A DNA stretch of 64,000 nt, from the NCBI RefSeq assembly GCF_021611515.1, contig NZ_CP090960.1, positions 1,674,001 through 1,738,000 of the forward strand, in the 5' to 3' direction. A program made the translations under genes and the position numbers. This stretch comes from Mariluticola halotolerans (GTDB taxonomy: Bacteria; Pseudomonadota; Alphaproteobacteria; Rhizobiales; Devosiaceae). The notes beneath the pieces are model-generated. The model saw only the letters and a program-made list of their open reading frames with translations. It made no database searches and was not told the origin of the DNA. Position 1 is the first letter of the stretch. Every line of letters begins with the position of its first letter. Positions 9,087-17,617 of the stretch are shown in pieces.

Positions 9087-10601
9087 ATGCCCAAGACAGT
9101 GCACGACATCTTTGTCATCGGTGGTGGCGTCAACGGGTGCGGCATTGCGCGTGATGCCCAGGGGCGCGGCTATTCGGTCTATCTGGCGGAAATGGACGAC
9201 CTGGCGTCAGGCACTTCCTCGACGGCAACCAAACTCATTCATGGTGGCCTGCGCTATCTCGAGCAATATGATTTCGGGCTGGTGCGCGAATCCCTGATCG
9301 AGCGCGAAGTGATCTGGGCCATGGCCCCGCATATTGTGAAACCCTTGCGCTTTGTGCTGCCCTATCAAAAAGGCCTGCGTCCGCGCTGGATTTTGCGCGC
9401 CGGGCTGTTTCTTTATGACCATATCGGTGGGCGCAAAAAGCTCCCCGCCACGAAAACCATCAACCTGACCAAACACCCGGCCGGCAAACCCTTGCGCGAT
9501 GGATATCGCACCGGATTTGAATATTCGGACTGCTGGGTCGATGATGCGCGGCTGGTGCTGCTCAATGCCCGTGATGCGGCCGACAAGGGCGCTGACATCA
9601 ATACCCGCACCAAAGTGATTGCCGCCCGGCGCGAGGGTGACCTTTGGGCTGTTGATGTGCAGCACCTTGCCAGCGGCGAGACCGAAACCATTGCGGCGCG
9701 CATGCTCATCAATGCCGCCGGTCCTTGGGCCGACCGGGTTTTGGGCACGATCGAGGGGCGCGGCAATGACCATAATGTCCGTCTGGTCAAAGGCAGCCAT
9801 ATCGTTGTTGAAAAGCTGTTCAATCACGACCGCTGCTATATTTTCCAGAACCCTGACGGGCGCATTATTTTCGCCATTCCCTATGAGGATGATTTCACCC
9901 TGATCGGCACCACGGATCAGGATTATGAAGGCGATCCAGCCGATGTGGCGATCAGTTCGGAAGAACTCTCCTATCTTTGCGATGCGGCCAGCGAATATTT
10001 CCGCCAGCCGGTCAAGCGTTCGCAGGTGGTCTGGGCCTATGCCGGTGTGCGGCCCTTATTTGATGACGGCACCGCCAAGGCACAGGAAACCAGCCGCGAA
10101 TTTGTGCTCAAGCTGGACGCAAAGCCGGGTGCTGCGCCCTTGCTCAATGTGCTGGGCGGCAAGCTGACCACATTCCGCGTACTGGCCGATGAGGCGCTTG
10201 ACCATATTGAGCAGCAGCTTGGCCGCAAGGGCCCGGAATGGACTGTGGGGTCCACCCTGCCCGGCGGTGATTTCGACATCGGCAGTTTTGGCGACGAATT
10301 GCGCCGGCTCAGCGCCGATTATCCCTTCCTGCTGCCAACCCATCTGCATCGTTTGCTGCGCCAATACGGCACCCGCGCACGTGACCTGCTGGGAGATGCG
10401 AAAAGCCTGGTCGATCTGGGCGAGAACTTTGGCGCCGACCTGACGGCCCGCGAGGTTGATTATCAAATGAAAAACGAATGGGCGGTAACGGTCGAGGATA
10501 TTTTGTGGCGCCGCACCAAGCTGGGGCTGCGCTTCGGCAAGCGGGATATCAAGGCGCTGAAAACCTATCTCGACAAAGCGCGGCAGGGGGACGCAGGATG
10601 A
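9087..10601 (+). CDS. glpD: Aerobic glycerol-3-phosphate dehydrogenase
   Basis: 504 residues, the normal size of GlpD. N-terminal FAD-binding motif [18 protein letters not shown], then the family signature [31 protein letters not shown] and [15 protein letters not shown]; the C-terminal domain carries RARDLLGD. It is a membrane-associated flavoenzyme that oxidises sn-glycerol 3-phosphate to dihydroxyacetone phosphate and passes electrons to ubiquinone. Its TGA overlaps the glpK ATG (ATGA at 10598-10601), so glpD-glpK form an operon. No glycerol facilitator or glpR gene is present nearby. Confidence 0.97.
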   Translation: MPKTVHDIFVIGGGVNGCGIARDAQGRGYSVYLAEMDDLASGTSSTATKLIHGGLRYLEQYDFGLVRESLIEREVIWAMAPHIVKPLRFVLPYQKGLRPRWILRAGLFLYDHIGGRKKLPATKTINLTKHPAGKPLRDGYRTGFEYSDCWVDDARLVLLNARDAADKGADINTRTKVIAARREGDLWAVDVQHLASGETETIAARMLINAAGPWADRVLGTIEGRGNDHNVRLVKGSHIVVEKLFNHDRCYIFQNPDGRIIFAIPYEDDFTLIGTTDQDYEGDPADVAISSEELSYLCDAASEYFRQPVKRSQVVWAYAGVRPLFDDGTAKAQETSREFVLKLDAKPGAAPLLNVLGGKLTTFRVLADEALDHIEQQLGRKGPEWTVGSTLPGGDFDIGSFGDELRRLSADYPFLLPTHLHRLLRQYGTRARDLLGDAKSLVDLGENFGADLTAREVDYQMKNEWAVTVEDILWRRTKLGLRFGKRDIKALKTYLDKARQGDAG

Positions 10602-12088
10602 GCGGCAAATATATTCTGGCCATTGATCAGGGCACGACATCGAGCCGGGCGATCATCTTTGACGATGCAATGAAAATCGCGGGCACGGGGCAAAAGGAAT
10701 TCACCCAGCATTATCCCGATTCAGGCTGGGTCGAACACGATCCAGAGGAAATCTGGAAAAGCGTCGTTACCACCTGCAAGACAGCGCTGGGCAAGGCCGA
10801 AATCGTTGCTGCTGATATTGCGGCACTTGGCATGACCAATCAGCGCGAGACCGTCATCATCTGGGACCGGGCGACTGGCAAACCGATCCACAATGCCATT
10901 GTCTGGCAGGACCGCCGTACCGCCCGCATATGCGACAGGCTGAAAAAGGCCGGGCATGAAAAACTGTTCAGCCGCAAGACCGGGCTGCTGCTCGACCCCT
11001 ATTTCTCCGGCACCAAGGTCAAATGGCTGCTCGACAATGTCAAAGGCGCGCGCAAGCGGGCGGCGGCGGGCGAGCTGGCCTTCGGCACGATTGACACATT
11101 CCTGATCTGGCGGCTGACGGATGGCAAAATGCACGCCACCGATGCCACCAATGCCAGCCGCACATTGATGTTCAATATCGAGACCCATGACTGGGATGAC
11201 GAGCTTTTGAAAATCCTCGATATCCCGCGGGCCATTTTGCCCGAGGTCAAGGATTGCGCGGCAGATTTCGGCACCACCGGCAAGGAATTGTTCGGCGCTG
11301 AAATTCCCATTCGCGGGGTTGCGGGTGATCAGCATGCAGCTGTCATCGGGCAGGCCTGTTTCAAGCCGGGCATGCTCAAATCCACCTATGGCACCGGCTG
11401 TTTTGCCCTGTTGAACACCGGCTCGGATCTGGTCCGGTCGAAAAACCGCCTGCTCAGCACGATTGCCTATCGTCTCAACGGTAAGACCACCTATGCCCTT
11501 GAAGGCTCGATTTTTGTGGCCGGTGCGGCGGTGCAATGGCTGCGTGACGGGCTGGGGATCATCAAGAACGCCAGCGAAACCGGCAAGCTTGCCGCCAGCG
11601 CCGACCCCAACCAGCATGTTTATCTGGTCCCCGCCTTTGTGGGCCTTGGCGCGCCGCACTGGGATGCGGATGCGCGGGGCGCGCTGTTTGGCATGACCCG
11701 GAATACCGGCCCCGCAGAACTGACCCGCGCAACGCTTGAAGCGGTTTGCTACCAGACCCGCGACCTCCTCACCGCGATGCAAAAGGACTGGAAGGACAGC
11801 CCCGGCAAAACCGTTCTCCGTGTCGATGGCGGCATGGTGGCATCGGACTGGACCATGCAATTCCTCGCCGACATTCTCGATGCACCGGTCGACCGGCCCA
11901 CCATTCTGGAAACCACAGCGCTCGGCGCCGCCTGGCTCGCCGGTTCCAAAGTGGGGCTTTATCCCAACCGCACGGATTTTGCCAAATCCTGGGCCCTCGA
12001 ACACCAGTTCACCCCCCAGATGGACCCCAAATTGCGCAAGGCAAAACTCACCGGCTGGCAAGACGCCGTCCGCCGCACCCTGAGCTGA
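10598..12088 (+). CDS. glpK: Glycerol kinase
   Basis: 496 residues from the ATG at 10598, the normal length and N-terminus ([19 protein letters not shown], the phosphate-binding motif of FGGY kinases). Other hallmarks are [22 protein letters not shown], the glycerol-binding [22 protein letters not shown], and [12 protein letters not shown]. It phosphorylates glycerol to sn-glycerol 3-phosphate with ATP in the cytoplasm; GlpD then oxidises the product. An upstream in-frame extension overlaps glpD and is not used. The gene is followed by a long gene-free repeat region. Confidence 0.98.
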   Translation: MSGKYILAIDQGTTSSRAIIFDDAMKIAGTGQKEFTQHYPDSGWVEHDPEEIWKSVVTTCKTALGKAEIVAADIAALGMTNQRETVIIWDRATGKPIHNAIVWQDRRTARICDRLKKAGHEKLFSRKTGLLLDPYFSGTKVKWLLDNVKGARKRAAAGELAFGTIDTFLIWRLTDGKMHATDATNASRTLMFNIETHDWDDELLKILDIPRAILPEVKDCAADFGTTGKELFGAEIPIRGVAGDQHAAVIGQACFKPGMLKSTYGTGCFALLNTGSDLVRSKNRLLSTIAYRLNGKTTYALEGSIFVAGAAVQWLRDGLGIIKNASETGKLAASADPNQHVYLVPAFVGLGAPHWDADARGALFGMTRNTGPAELTRATLEAVCYQTRDLLTAMQKDWKDSPGKTVLRVDGGMVASDWTMQFLADILDAPVDRPTILETTALGAAWLAGSKVGLYPNRTDFAKSWALEHQFTPQMDPKLRKAKLTGWQDAVRRTLS

Positions 12089-12102
12089 CGCCCCCTCTCC
12101 TC

Positions 12103-12208
12103 GTTATCTCCGCGCAGGCGGGGATCCAGCAGCGGGCAGTCCTGCCCGCAGGAATTGTCTTTGCACCGCCGACGCGGTGCACTGGATTCCCGTTTTCAAG
12201 GGAATGAC
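12103..12208. repeat. Palindromic intergenic repeat, copy 1 (core in forward orientation)
   Basis: A 27-bp left end (12103-12129, ends GGATCCAG), a 52-bp core (12130-12181) and a 27-bp right end (12182-12208, begins CTGGATTCCC). The ends are divergent inverted copies of one hairpin-forming terminal sequence. The core holds two hairpins, GCGGGCAG-TC-CTGCCCGC and GCACCGC-CGAC-GCGGTGC. A second copy lies at 13031-13137. Elements of this look (GTCATTCCCG...CGGGAATCCAG) are widespread between genes in alphaproteobacteria. Confidence 0.8.
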
Positions 12209-12254
12209 GTGGTGGGTGTGGAAAACACTGACCCCCTCATCCCCCAGATCGTCA

Positions 12255-12386
12255 CCCTCGGGCTCGACCCGAGGGCCCATGACCAAGCGCCAGCAAATAC
12301 AAAAGGGCGGATACGCAACACCGCGTGACCACACGCCCACCCGTGGTCGCTGCCCAATCGTATGGGTACTCGGGTCAAGCCCGAGT
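12255..12386. repeat. Second palindromic repeat family, copy 1 (CCCTCGGG and ACTCGGG hairpins)
   Basis: Two hairpins bracket the element: CCCTCGGG-CTCGA-CCCGAGGG (12255-12275) and ACTCGGG-TCAAG-CCCGAGT (12368-12386). A related pair recurs at 13193-13262. The interior of about 90 bp is not similar between the copies as far as I can see. Confidence 0.65.
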
Positions 12387-12450
12387 ATGACGATGGGGGG
12401 TGTTGCGGCGATGGTGGACATTACGATGGCCCGGGCACCGGCCCCTCCCA

Positions 12451-12530
12451 AACCCTCACCCTGAGCCTGTCGAAGGGCGAGGGTTTCAACACCGTACCCG
12501 CCGCCATCCTTCGACAGTCTCAGTATGAGG
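12451..12530. repeat. Third repeat family: inverted CCTGAGCcTGTCGAAGG / CCTTCGACAgtCTCAGtatgagg pair
   Basis: The plus strand carries CCCTGAGCCTGTCGAAGG near 12459-12476, and an inverted, diverged partner CCTTCGACAGTCTCAG near 12508-12523, making an imperfect large stem. The same unit recurs at about 13305-13322. This is a common intergenic palindrome unit in alphaproteobacterial genomes. Confidence 0.6.
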
Positions 12531-12561
12531 TAAGGGACAAACCCAATCACAAATCCCTCGT

Positions 12562-12604
12562 CGTCATTGCGAGCGGCAAAGCCGCGCGGCAATCCAGAGC
12601 GGCA
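12562..12604. repeat. Fourth repeat unit: GTCATTGCGAGCGGC...GCCGCGCGGCAATCCAGA
   Basis: GTCATTGCGAGCG at 12565 and CGGCAATCCAGA near 12588-12600 flank a GGCAAAGCC/GCC stem. It looks like the common 'GTCATTGCGAGCG...AAGCAATCCAG' intergenic repeat. No coding potential is seen around it. Confidence 0.5.
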
Positions 12605-12695
12605 TGCACATAACCGGCGACCTATCTTTGCTCATCCCACAAAACTTATCGACGCCCCCCAAACCCCGTTTATCCTCATCCCACCTTTTCACAAC

Positions 12696-12875
12696 ACCGG
12701 CGCCGGCGCGACGAACGTCCGGGGTGAAGGGGGACCGGGTTCCTTGGGGGTCGCCTCAGGGAAGGCCAAAACTGTGCCGCGACCAGCCTGCCCCCGAAGG
12801 CAGGTGTACTTCCGAAAGGAAGCGGGGATGGGCCCCAGCGCTAGTAAGAGCACAGGCCACGCCAAAAATCCCGGT
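12696..12875 (+). ncRNA. Hairpin-rich segment, candidate structured RNA (unidentified)
   Basis: This stretch has a run of nested stems unlike the flanking repeats: GGTCGC (about 12749) pairs with GCGACC (about 12778); CCTGCC-CCCGAA-GGCAGG at 12787-12804; CTTCC-GAAA-GGAAG, a GNRA tetraloop hairpin, at 12809-12822; and further G/C blocks on either side. None of the six frames gives a convincing protein. I tried to match it to RNase P RNA, tmRNA, SRP RNA, 6S RNA and the cobalamin riboswitch and saw none of their conserved cores. The strand and the ends are uncertain; it may instead be a decayed mobile element. Confidence 0.35.
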
Positions 12876-12876
12876 T

Positions 12877-12938
12877 GCATGAGACGGTGTATGTCTCATT
12901 TGTTTTAATACTCAGACGGGCCATGCACCGTCTCATGC
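12877..12938. promoter_or_regulatory. Operator-like palindrome and 17-bp inverted repeat with no adjacent gene
   Basis: ATGAGAC-GGTGTAT-GTCTCAT (12879-12899) is a perfect 7-bp-arm palindrome of the kind bound by TetR-family repressors. In addition GCATGAGACGGTGTATG (12877-12893) is repeated inverted with one mismatch at 12922-12938, with an AT-rich spacer (TTGTTTTAATAC) between. The nearest gene is over 400 bp away, so it may be the relic of a lost regulated gene. Confidence 0.4.
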
Positions 12939-13030
12939 CGCCTGTTTATGGACACCGTGGGTTTTCGGACCGGACGGGGGCTTTGGGGTGCGCGCGATTA
13001 CGGCGACCGCATTCTCTCCCCACCCCCATC

Positions 13031-13137
13031 GTCATCCCCGCGCAGGCGGGGATCCAGTGCACCGCGTCGGCGGTGCGGAAGAAGTCTCTTGCGGGCAGGA
13101 CTGCCCGCTGCTGGATTCCCGTTTTCACGGGAATGAC
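13031..13137. repeat. Palindromic intergenic repeat, copy 2 (core inverted)
   Basis: The left end (13031-13057) and right end (13111-13137) match those of the 12103-12208 copy in the same orientation. The core (13058-13110) is the reverse complement of the copy-1 core: it starts TGCACCGCGTCGGCGGTGC and finishes GCGGGCAGGACTGCCCGCTG. The two core hairpins are conserved, and the 12-13 bp between them differ. Confidence 0.8.
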
Positions 13138-13192
13138 GTGGTGGATTGGACGAAGGAATAAGGACAACAAATGGCACCTCACTCTTCCTTCT

Positions 13193-13262
13193 CCCTCGGG
13201 CTCGACCCGAGGGTCCACACGATATCGGCCACACCGCATGGATGCCCGGATCAGGTCCGGGC
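13193..13262. repeat. Second palindromic repeat family, copy 2
   Basis: CCCTCGGG-CTCGA-CCCGAGGG at 13193-13213 is identical to the hairpin at 12255-12275. It is followed by GCCCGGA-TCAGG-TCCGGGC at 13244-13262, which matches the second hairpin of copy 1 in layout but not in stem sequence. Confidence 0.6.
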
Positions 13263-13298
13263 AAAAAGAAGAAGGACCAGACGCAATGTGGACCCCAA

Positions 13299-13346
13299 AC
13301 CCTCATCCTGAGCTTGTCGAAGGACGAAGGACGAAGGACGAAGGAC
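13299..13346. repeat. Third repeat unit with a GAAGGAC tandem array
   Basis: CCCTCATCCTGAGCTTGTCGAAGG (third-family unit) runs straight into four perfect head-to-tail copies of the 7-mer GAAGGAC (13319-13346). The tandem seems to have grown from the end of the repeat unit, probably by slippage. Confidence 0.7.
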
Positions 13347-13380
13347 GAATAGGATGAGATTGCTTAAACCAAACGCAAAA

Positions 13381-13893
13381 TCAGATCCGCACCCGCCAGG
13401 CGTCAAAATCGCCGCCCATGATCAAGGCCCAATAGGTGCCGTAGCGGCTTTTCTTGCCGCTGGGGACGTGGGCGGTGGCGAGGCCGAATTCGGTGAACTT
13501 GTCGCTGAGCAGGGTCGAGCGGTGGCCGGGGCTGGCCAGCCAGCCCTCGATGGCCGCTTCAAGGGTCTTGTGGCCACCGGCCAGATTTTCGCCGACCGCG
13601 CCGACATATTCAGCCGCCGTCACCCGTTCGCGCAGGGTAATGCCGAGATCGTGGGAGAGCTGATCGCGCGAGGCCATCAGCTGCGCGTGGGACCGGGCGG
13701 CGGCGGCAAGCTTGGCATTGTAAGTGATCGGCTTGCGGCCATTGGCTCTGCGCACTTCGTTGATTTTGGCGGTAATCGTTTCAGGGCTCAGCGCGTTGGG
13801 GCGCGTGGCGGTTTCGAATTCGTAATTGGTGCAGGCGCTCAGCGCAGCGGCCGTGCCCAATGTTATAAACCCGCGCCGGGTCAGATTTTTCAT
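13381..13893 (-). CDS. Exported CAP-domain (SCP/PR1-like) lipoprotein
   Basis: 170 residues. The N-terminus MKNLTRRGFITLGTAAALSAC combines a twin-arginine-like motif with a lipobox cysteine at about residue 21, so it is probably exported and lipidated. The rest is a bacterial CAP domain: RRANGRKPITYN, AAARSHAQLMA, GENLAGG, GWLASPGHRSTLLS and FTEFGLA. Bacterial CAP proteins of this kind are of mostly unknown function in the envelope. It is monocistronic: the upstream 111 bp separate it from the APH-like gene and the downstream side is the repeat region. Confidence 0.85.
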   Translation of the reverse strand: MKNLTRRGFITLGTAAALSACTNYEFETATRPNALSPETITAKINEVRRANGRKPITYNAKLAAAARSHAQLMASRDQLSHDLGITLRERVTAAEYVGAVGENLAGGHKTLEAAIEGWLASPGHRSTLLSDKFTEFGLATAHVPSGKKSRYGTYWALIMGGDFDAWRVRI

Positions 13894-14004
13894 GCAACAC
13901 CTTGATCATTTGGTCCGCGAGGGGACTGCCCATTCATGCTGCTTGAATGGTGTTAATTTGTGGTGTGTCGACCCCATCGTCGTCACATGCTTAACAAACC
14001 GGCC

Positions 14005-14865
14005 TCAACGCGTTTGCGCGCTGGCCAGTTCGTATGCGCTTAACAGGCGGGGCAATACGGCAAGATGATGTTTGACCGGACGGCCCGCTTCCAGTTCGCA
14101 GCAGGCACTCAGCGCGGCATAAGCGACAGCAAAGCCGAGCATGCGGGCCGGGTCGAAGCCCAGCCGCGCCGTGAAGCGTTCAACCAGACGGGCAATGCGC
14201 CGGGGATCAGCCACGATATCGGTCATGTCCATGGGGTGCAGAAATCCGGGTGCCACCTCATAGGCGGGGTCACCCAGAAGGCCTGTGGCATCGATCGCCA
14301 CCCAGGAGCGCGGCGAGAACATGATATTGCCATGGTGCAAATCGCCATGCAGGGGCAGCACGCGGGTATCAACGGCAAGCAGCTTGCGGGCAATGATCTG
14401 GGCCCGCACCAGCAGATCGCGGGCGGCGGCAGGCCATTTGACCATGCTGGTGGCAAACAGCGCGCCAAATCGCTGCTCGAGCGTTGTCAGCACTTGCGGT
14501 GCCGGCACCGGTCGTGGGGCATGCAACTGGGTGACGACCTGGCAGATAATATCGGTGGCCGTATGATCCTTGCCCTGCGCCACCAGCGCACTGAGCGGGC
14601 TGCCATCCAGCCATTCGAGCAATTGCGCATCATCGGCCAGCGCATAGACCCGCGCCGCGCCCTGCCCGGCATACCAGTCCTGCATCAAACCGCCCTGATG
14701 CGGCGCTGCATGCGATTTCAGCAGCTTCAGTGCCACCGGCCCTGTTTTGCGCTGCATGACGCGATAAATCCGGCTTGTTGGCGTCTCGGCCACAAGCTCT
14801 GGATCGGACAGCTTCCAGCGCCCGAGGTAGTCGCCGACATGGGAAACAGAATCAAGCGTTTGCAT
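14005..14865 (-). CDS. Aminoglycoside/hydroxyurea phosphotransferase family kinase (APH(6)-like)
   Basis: 286 residues from the ATG at 14865; the longer open frame overlaps uxaC and is not expected. It has RIYRVMQRKTGPVALKLLK (ATP lysine), LLEWLDGSPLSAL, the Brenner motif LPLHGDLHHGNIM with the catalytic Asp, and the metal-binding region VAIDATGLLGDPAYEVA. These match the streptomycin-6-phosphotransferase/hydroxyurea kinase family (Pfam APH_6_hur). Chromosomal members often have unknown natural substrates, so a resistance role should not be assumed. It lies 74 bp downstream of uxaC on the same strand and could be the last gene of the uronate transcript. Confidence 0.8.
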   Translation of the reverse strand: MQTLDSVSHVGDYLGRWKLSDPELVAETPTSRIYRVMQRKTGPVALKLLKSHAAPHQGGLMQDWYAGQGAARVYALADDAQLLEWLDGSPLSALVAQGKDHTATDIICQVVTQLHAPRPVPAPQVLTTLEQRFGALFATSMVKWPAAARDLLVRAQIIARKLLAVDTRVLPLHGDLHHGNIMFSPRSWVAIDATGLLGDPAYEVAPGFLHPMDMTDIVADPRRIARLVERFTARLGFDPARMLGFAVAYAALSACCELEAGRPVKHHLAVLPRLLSAYELASAQTR

Positions 14866-14939
14866 GCCGGAAAATCTAGCATGGATAAACGCCGGTACGG
14901 TTTCGCCGGCGCTAATATTCAGTGATGTTTTTGCACCCG

Positions 14940-16352
14940 CTAGAGACGGTAGGCATCCTTGGCCGCCTGATAGCTGAGATGGGCCGCAATCTCGGCCGCG
15001 CTTTGCTTGCTCAAACGATGCTCGGCCACGAATTCGGCAAGGAACCGGCACACCTCGCGCCGCCAGACATCGTGGCGGGCCGGGATGGACAGCAGCGCCC
15101 GCGTGTCGTCATTGAACCCGGCGAGATTGTAAAAGCCGGCGCTTTCCACCACGCCGTCGAGATAACGGCGGATACCCTGCGGGCTGTCATGGAACCACCA
15201 GGGCGGACCGATCATCAGCGAGGGCCAGTAACCGGCCATGGGGGCCAGTTCCCGCGCATAGGTTGTTTCATCCAGCGTGAACAGGATCACGCGGAGACCT
15301 TCCGCATTGCCAAAGCGCGCCAGAAGCGGCTGCAGGCCGGTCACAAAATTCGATTGTGTGGGAATATCCGCGCCAAGGTTCGGGCCACGCTCATTCATCA
15401 GCAGCGGGTCGGTATTGCGCCGCGAGCCGGCATGGATTTGCATCACCATGCCATCTTCGGCAGAGAGCCCCGCCATTTCGGTCAGCATCTGGGCACGGAA
15501 CAATTCAGCCCCCGCCGCATCAAGCTGGCCGGACAGCGCATGATTGAGCAGGGTTTGCTTTTCGCCCAGAGCCAGATCAACCGTATTGGCTGTTGGCACC
15601 CCGTGGTCGGTTGCAACCGCGCCCATGGTCCGGAAAAATGCCCGGCGGTGGCGGTGCGCCTCGATCAGCCCTTCCCAATTGGCGACGTCCTGGCCGGTCA
15701 ATTCCCCCAGGCGCTCGATATTGGCGGCAAAGCCGGGCGCATCGGGGTCGGTCACGTCATCAGGCCGGTAGGTCGTGCGCACACGCCCGATAAGTCCGTT
15801 ATCTGCCATGATCTGGTGGTAAGGCAGCTCATCAAGCGCGAATTCAGTTGTGGCAATCGCTTCCACATTGGCCTTGTCGAGCAAAGCGAGCGGCCGCATG
15901 TCATCATCGGCCAACCGGGCATCGATCGTGTCATAAATTGCGTCGGCATTTTCCGCATTGAGCGATTCATTAATGCCGAAACACCATTGCAGGGAATGAT
16001 CCACCCACAGTTTGGACGGTGTTGCGGCAAACAGGTGGAAATTGGCGGCGAACAGGCGCCAGGCTTCCCGGCCCTCGGCAACCTCACCATTGTCCTTACG
16101 CGGCACACCGAGCGCGTCATAGCTTATGGCGCGGCTTCTCAGCATACGCAGAACATAGTGATCCGGCGTCAGAAACAGCGCCGCCGGATCCGAGAACGGC
16201 TCGTTTTCAGCAAACCATTGCGGCAGGGTGTGGCCGTGCGGACTGATGATCGGCAGGTCTTTGACCGCCTCATACAGTTCGCGGGCCACAGACAAAGCCG
16301 GATCAGCGGAAGGCAGCAGCCGATCCGCGTGCAAATGGTCGGTTTTGGACAT
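14940..16352 (-). CDS. uxaC: Glucuronate isomerase
   Basis: 470 residues, the full family length. Motifs include LPIISPHGHTLPQWFA (metal-binding His pair near the N-terminus), DYDALGVPRKD-like DALGVPRKDNGEVAEG, WVDHSLQWCFGI, MVMQIHAGSRRNTDPL and the C-terminal VCRFLAEFVAEHRLS. It interconverts D-glucuronate with D-fructuronate and D-galacturonate with D-tagaturonate in the cytoplasm. It begins 2 bp after the uxuA stop, so uxuA and uxaC are co-transcribed with the TRAP genes. No fructuronate reductase (uxuB) or KDG kinase/aldolase gene is in the window. Confidence 0.95.
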   Translation of the reverse strand: MSKTDHLHADRLLPSADPALSVARELYEAVKDLPIISPHGHTLPQWFAENEPFSDPAALFLTPDHYVLRMLRSRAISYDALGVPRKDNGEVAEGREAWRLFAANFHLFAATPSKLWVDHSLQWCFGINESLNAENADAIYDTIDARLADDDMRPLALLDKANVEAIATTEFALDELPYHQIMADNGLIGRVRTTYRPDDVTDPDAPGFAANIERLGELTGQDVANWEGLIEAHRHRRAFFRTMGAVATDHGVPTANTVDLALGEKQTLLNHALSGQLDAAGAELFRAQMLTEMAGLSAEDGMVMQIHAGSRRNTDPLLMNERGPNLGADIPTQSNFVTGLQPLLARFGNAEGLRVILFTLDETTYARELAPMAGYWPSLMIGPPWWFHDSPQGIRRYLDGVVESAGFYNLAGFNDDTRALLSIPARHDVWRREVCRFLAEFVAEHRLSKQSAAEIAAHLSYQAAKDAYRL

Positions 16353-16354
16353 GT

Positions 16355-17569
16355 TTAGACGATCCCGTGTTCGCGATGTCCAAAAGCATGCATAATGCCG
16401 CGCAATTCGGCAAGCCCTCGCATCCGGCCGATGGTCGGGTAACCCGGCTGTGCCCGGCGGCCGATATCATCGAGAATGTCCTGGCCGTGATCGGGCCGCA
16501 TCGGGATATTCCAGTCGGCGCGCCCTTCCGCCTTGCGACGGGCTTCCTCTTTCAGCGCTTCGGCAATCACCGCTGCAATATCGACATCACCCGCGAGATG
16601 TTCGGATTCATGGAACGAGCCCTTGATCTCGGTTGTGTCACGTTTGACGTTGCGCAGATGCATGAAATGCACCCGGTCGCCAAGGCGACGCATCATGCCG
16701 GGCAGATCATTGTCGGGCCGGGCACCCAGCGAACCTGTGCACAGGGTTATCCCGTTGGCGCGCACGTCGACAGCATCCATGATCATCTTGTAGTCGGCTT
16801 CCGTCGACATGATGCGGGGCAGTCCCAACATCGGGTACGGGGGGTCATCCGGATGACAGCACATGCGCTGGCCCAGCTTTTCTGCCACCGGCACCACTTC
16901 TTCCAGAAAGGCAATATAATTTGCACGCAGCTGATCCGCAGATATCTGCCCGTACTCCGCCAAGTGATCGCGCACACCCTCAAGCGACAGGCTTTCCGTG
17001 GCACCCGGCAGGCCCGCGGTAATATTCCGGGTCAGCGATTTTCTGGCGTCCTCGGACATAACATCGAAACGGCGGCCTGCCTCATCAATGATTTCCTGGG
17101 GAAAGTCATGGCGCGCGCCAGAACGTTCGAGAATGAACACGTCAAAGACCGCAAAATCGGTGTGATCGTAGCGCATGCATGTGCCGCCATGGGGCAGTTG
17201 ATGCATGAGATCGGTTCGGGTCCAGTCGAGCACCGGCATGAAATTGTAGCAGATCGTCTCGATCCCGGCATCGGCGAGATTCTTGAGGCTCAGCTTGTAA
17301 TTCTCGATATGAGCGCGCCAGTCGCCCTTCTGCTTTTTGATATCCTCGGAAACCGGCAGGCTTTCCACCACTTCCCATTCCAGACCGGAAGGTTCACCGT
17401 TTTTGCGGTTACGCAGCAATTGCTGGCGTGCCGCAATTTCCTTAGGCGACCAGACCTCGCCATTGGGGATGTGGTGCAGTGCTGTGACCACCCCTTCCAC
17501 GCCCGATTGCAGCATATCATCAATGCTTGCCAGGTCTTTCGGGCCGAACCAGCGCCAAGTTTGTCTCAT
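16355..17569 (-). CDS. uxuA: Mannonate dehydratase
   Basis: 404 residues, typical of UxuA. It opens MRQTWRWFGPKDLASIDD, has GVVTALHHIPNGEVW, ETICYNFMPVLDWTRT, MCCHPDDPPYPMLGLPRI (metal site), LCTGSLGARPDNDLPGM, MHLRNVKRD and PMRPDHGQDILDD. It dehydrates D-mannonate to 2-keto-3-deoxygluconate, the step after fructuronate reduction. It sits 48 bp downstream of dctM and directly before uxaC. Together with the transporter this makes a uronate uptake and degradation operon. Confidence 0.96.
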   Translation of the reverse strand: MRQTWRWFGPKDLASIDDMLQSGVEGVVTALHHIPNGEVWSPKEIAARQQLLRNRKNGEPSGLEWEVVESLPVSEDIKKQKGDWRAHIENYKLSLKNLADAGIETICYNFMPVLDWTRTDLMHQLPHGGTCMRYDHTDFAVFDVFILERSGARHDFPQEIIDEAGRRFDVMSEDARKSLTRNITAGLPGATESLSLEGVRDHLAEYGQISADQLRANYIAFLEEVVPVAEKLGQRMCCHPDDPPYPMLGLPRIMSTEADYKMIMDAVDVRANGITLCTGSLGARPDNDLPGMMRRLGDRVHFMHLRNVKRDTTEIKGSFHESEHLAGDVDIAAVIAEALKEEARRKAEGRADWNIPMRPDHGQDILDDIGRRAQPGYPTIGRMRGLAELRGIMHAFGHREHGIV

Positions 17570-17617
17570 TCTAATTACTCCACGCTAAGCACGCAAAAAC
17601 AGATACATCCAGGCGAA

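Noticed and set aside
12696-12875. Identification of the hairpin-rich block as RNase P RNA, tmRNA, SRP RNA, 6S RNA or a cobalamin riboswitch
   Set aside because: None of the conserved cores of these RNAs could be located in either strand.
12567-13357. Several open frames in the repeat region, including PAQAGIQ-like peptides
   Set aside because: These peptides are translations of the palindromic repeats themselves and occur in all frames.
14005-15051. Longer start for the APH-like gene
   Set aside because: The extension overlaps the 3' end of uxaC and gives non-homologous sequence; ATG at 14865 fits the family.
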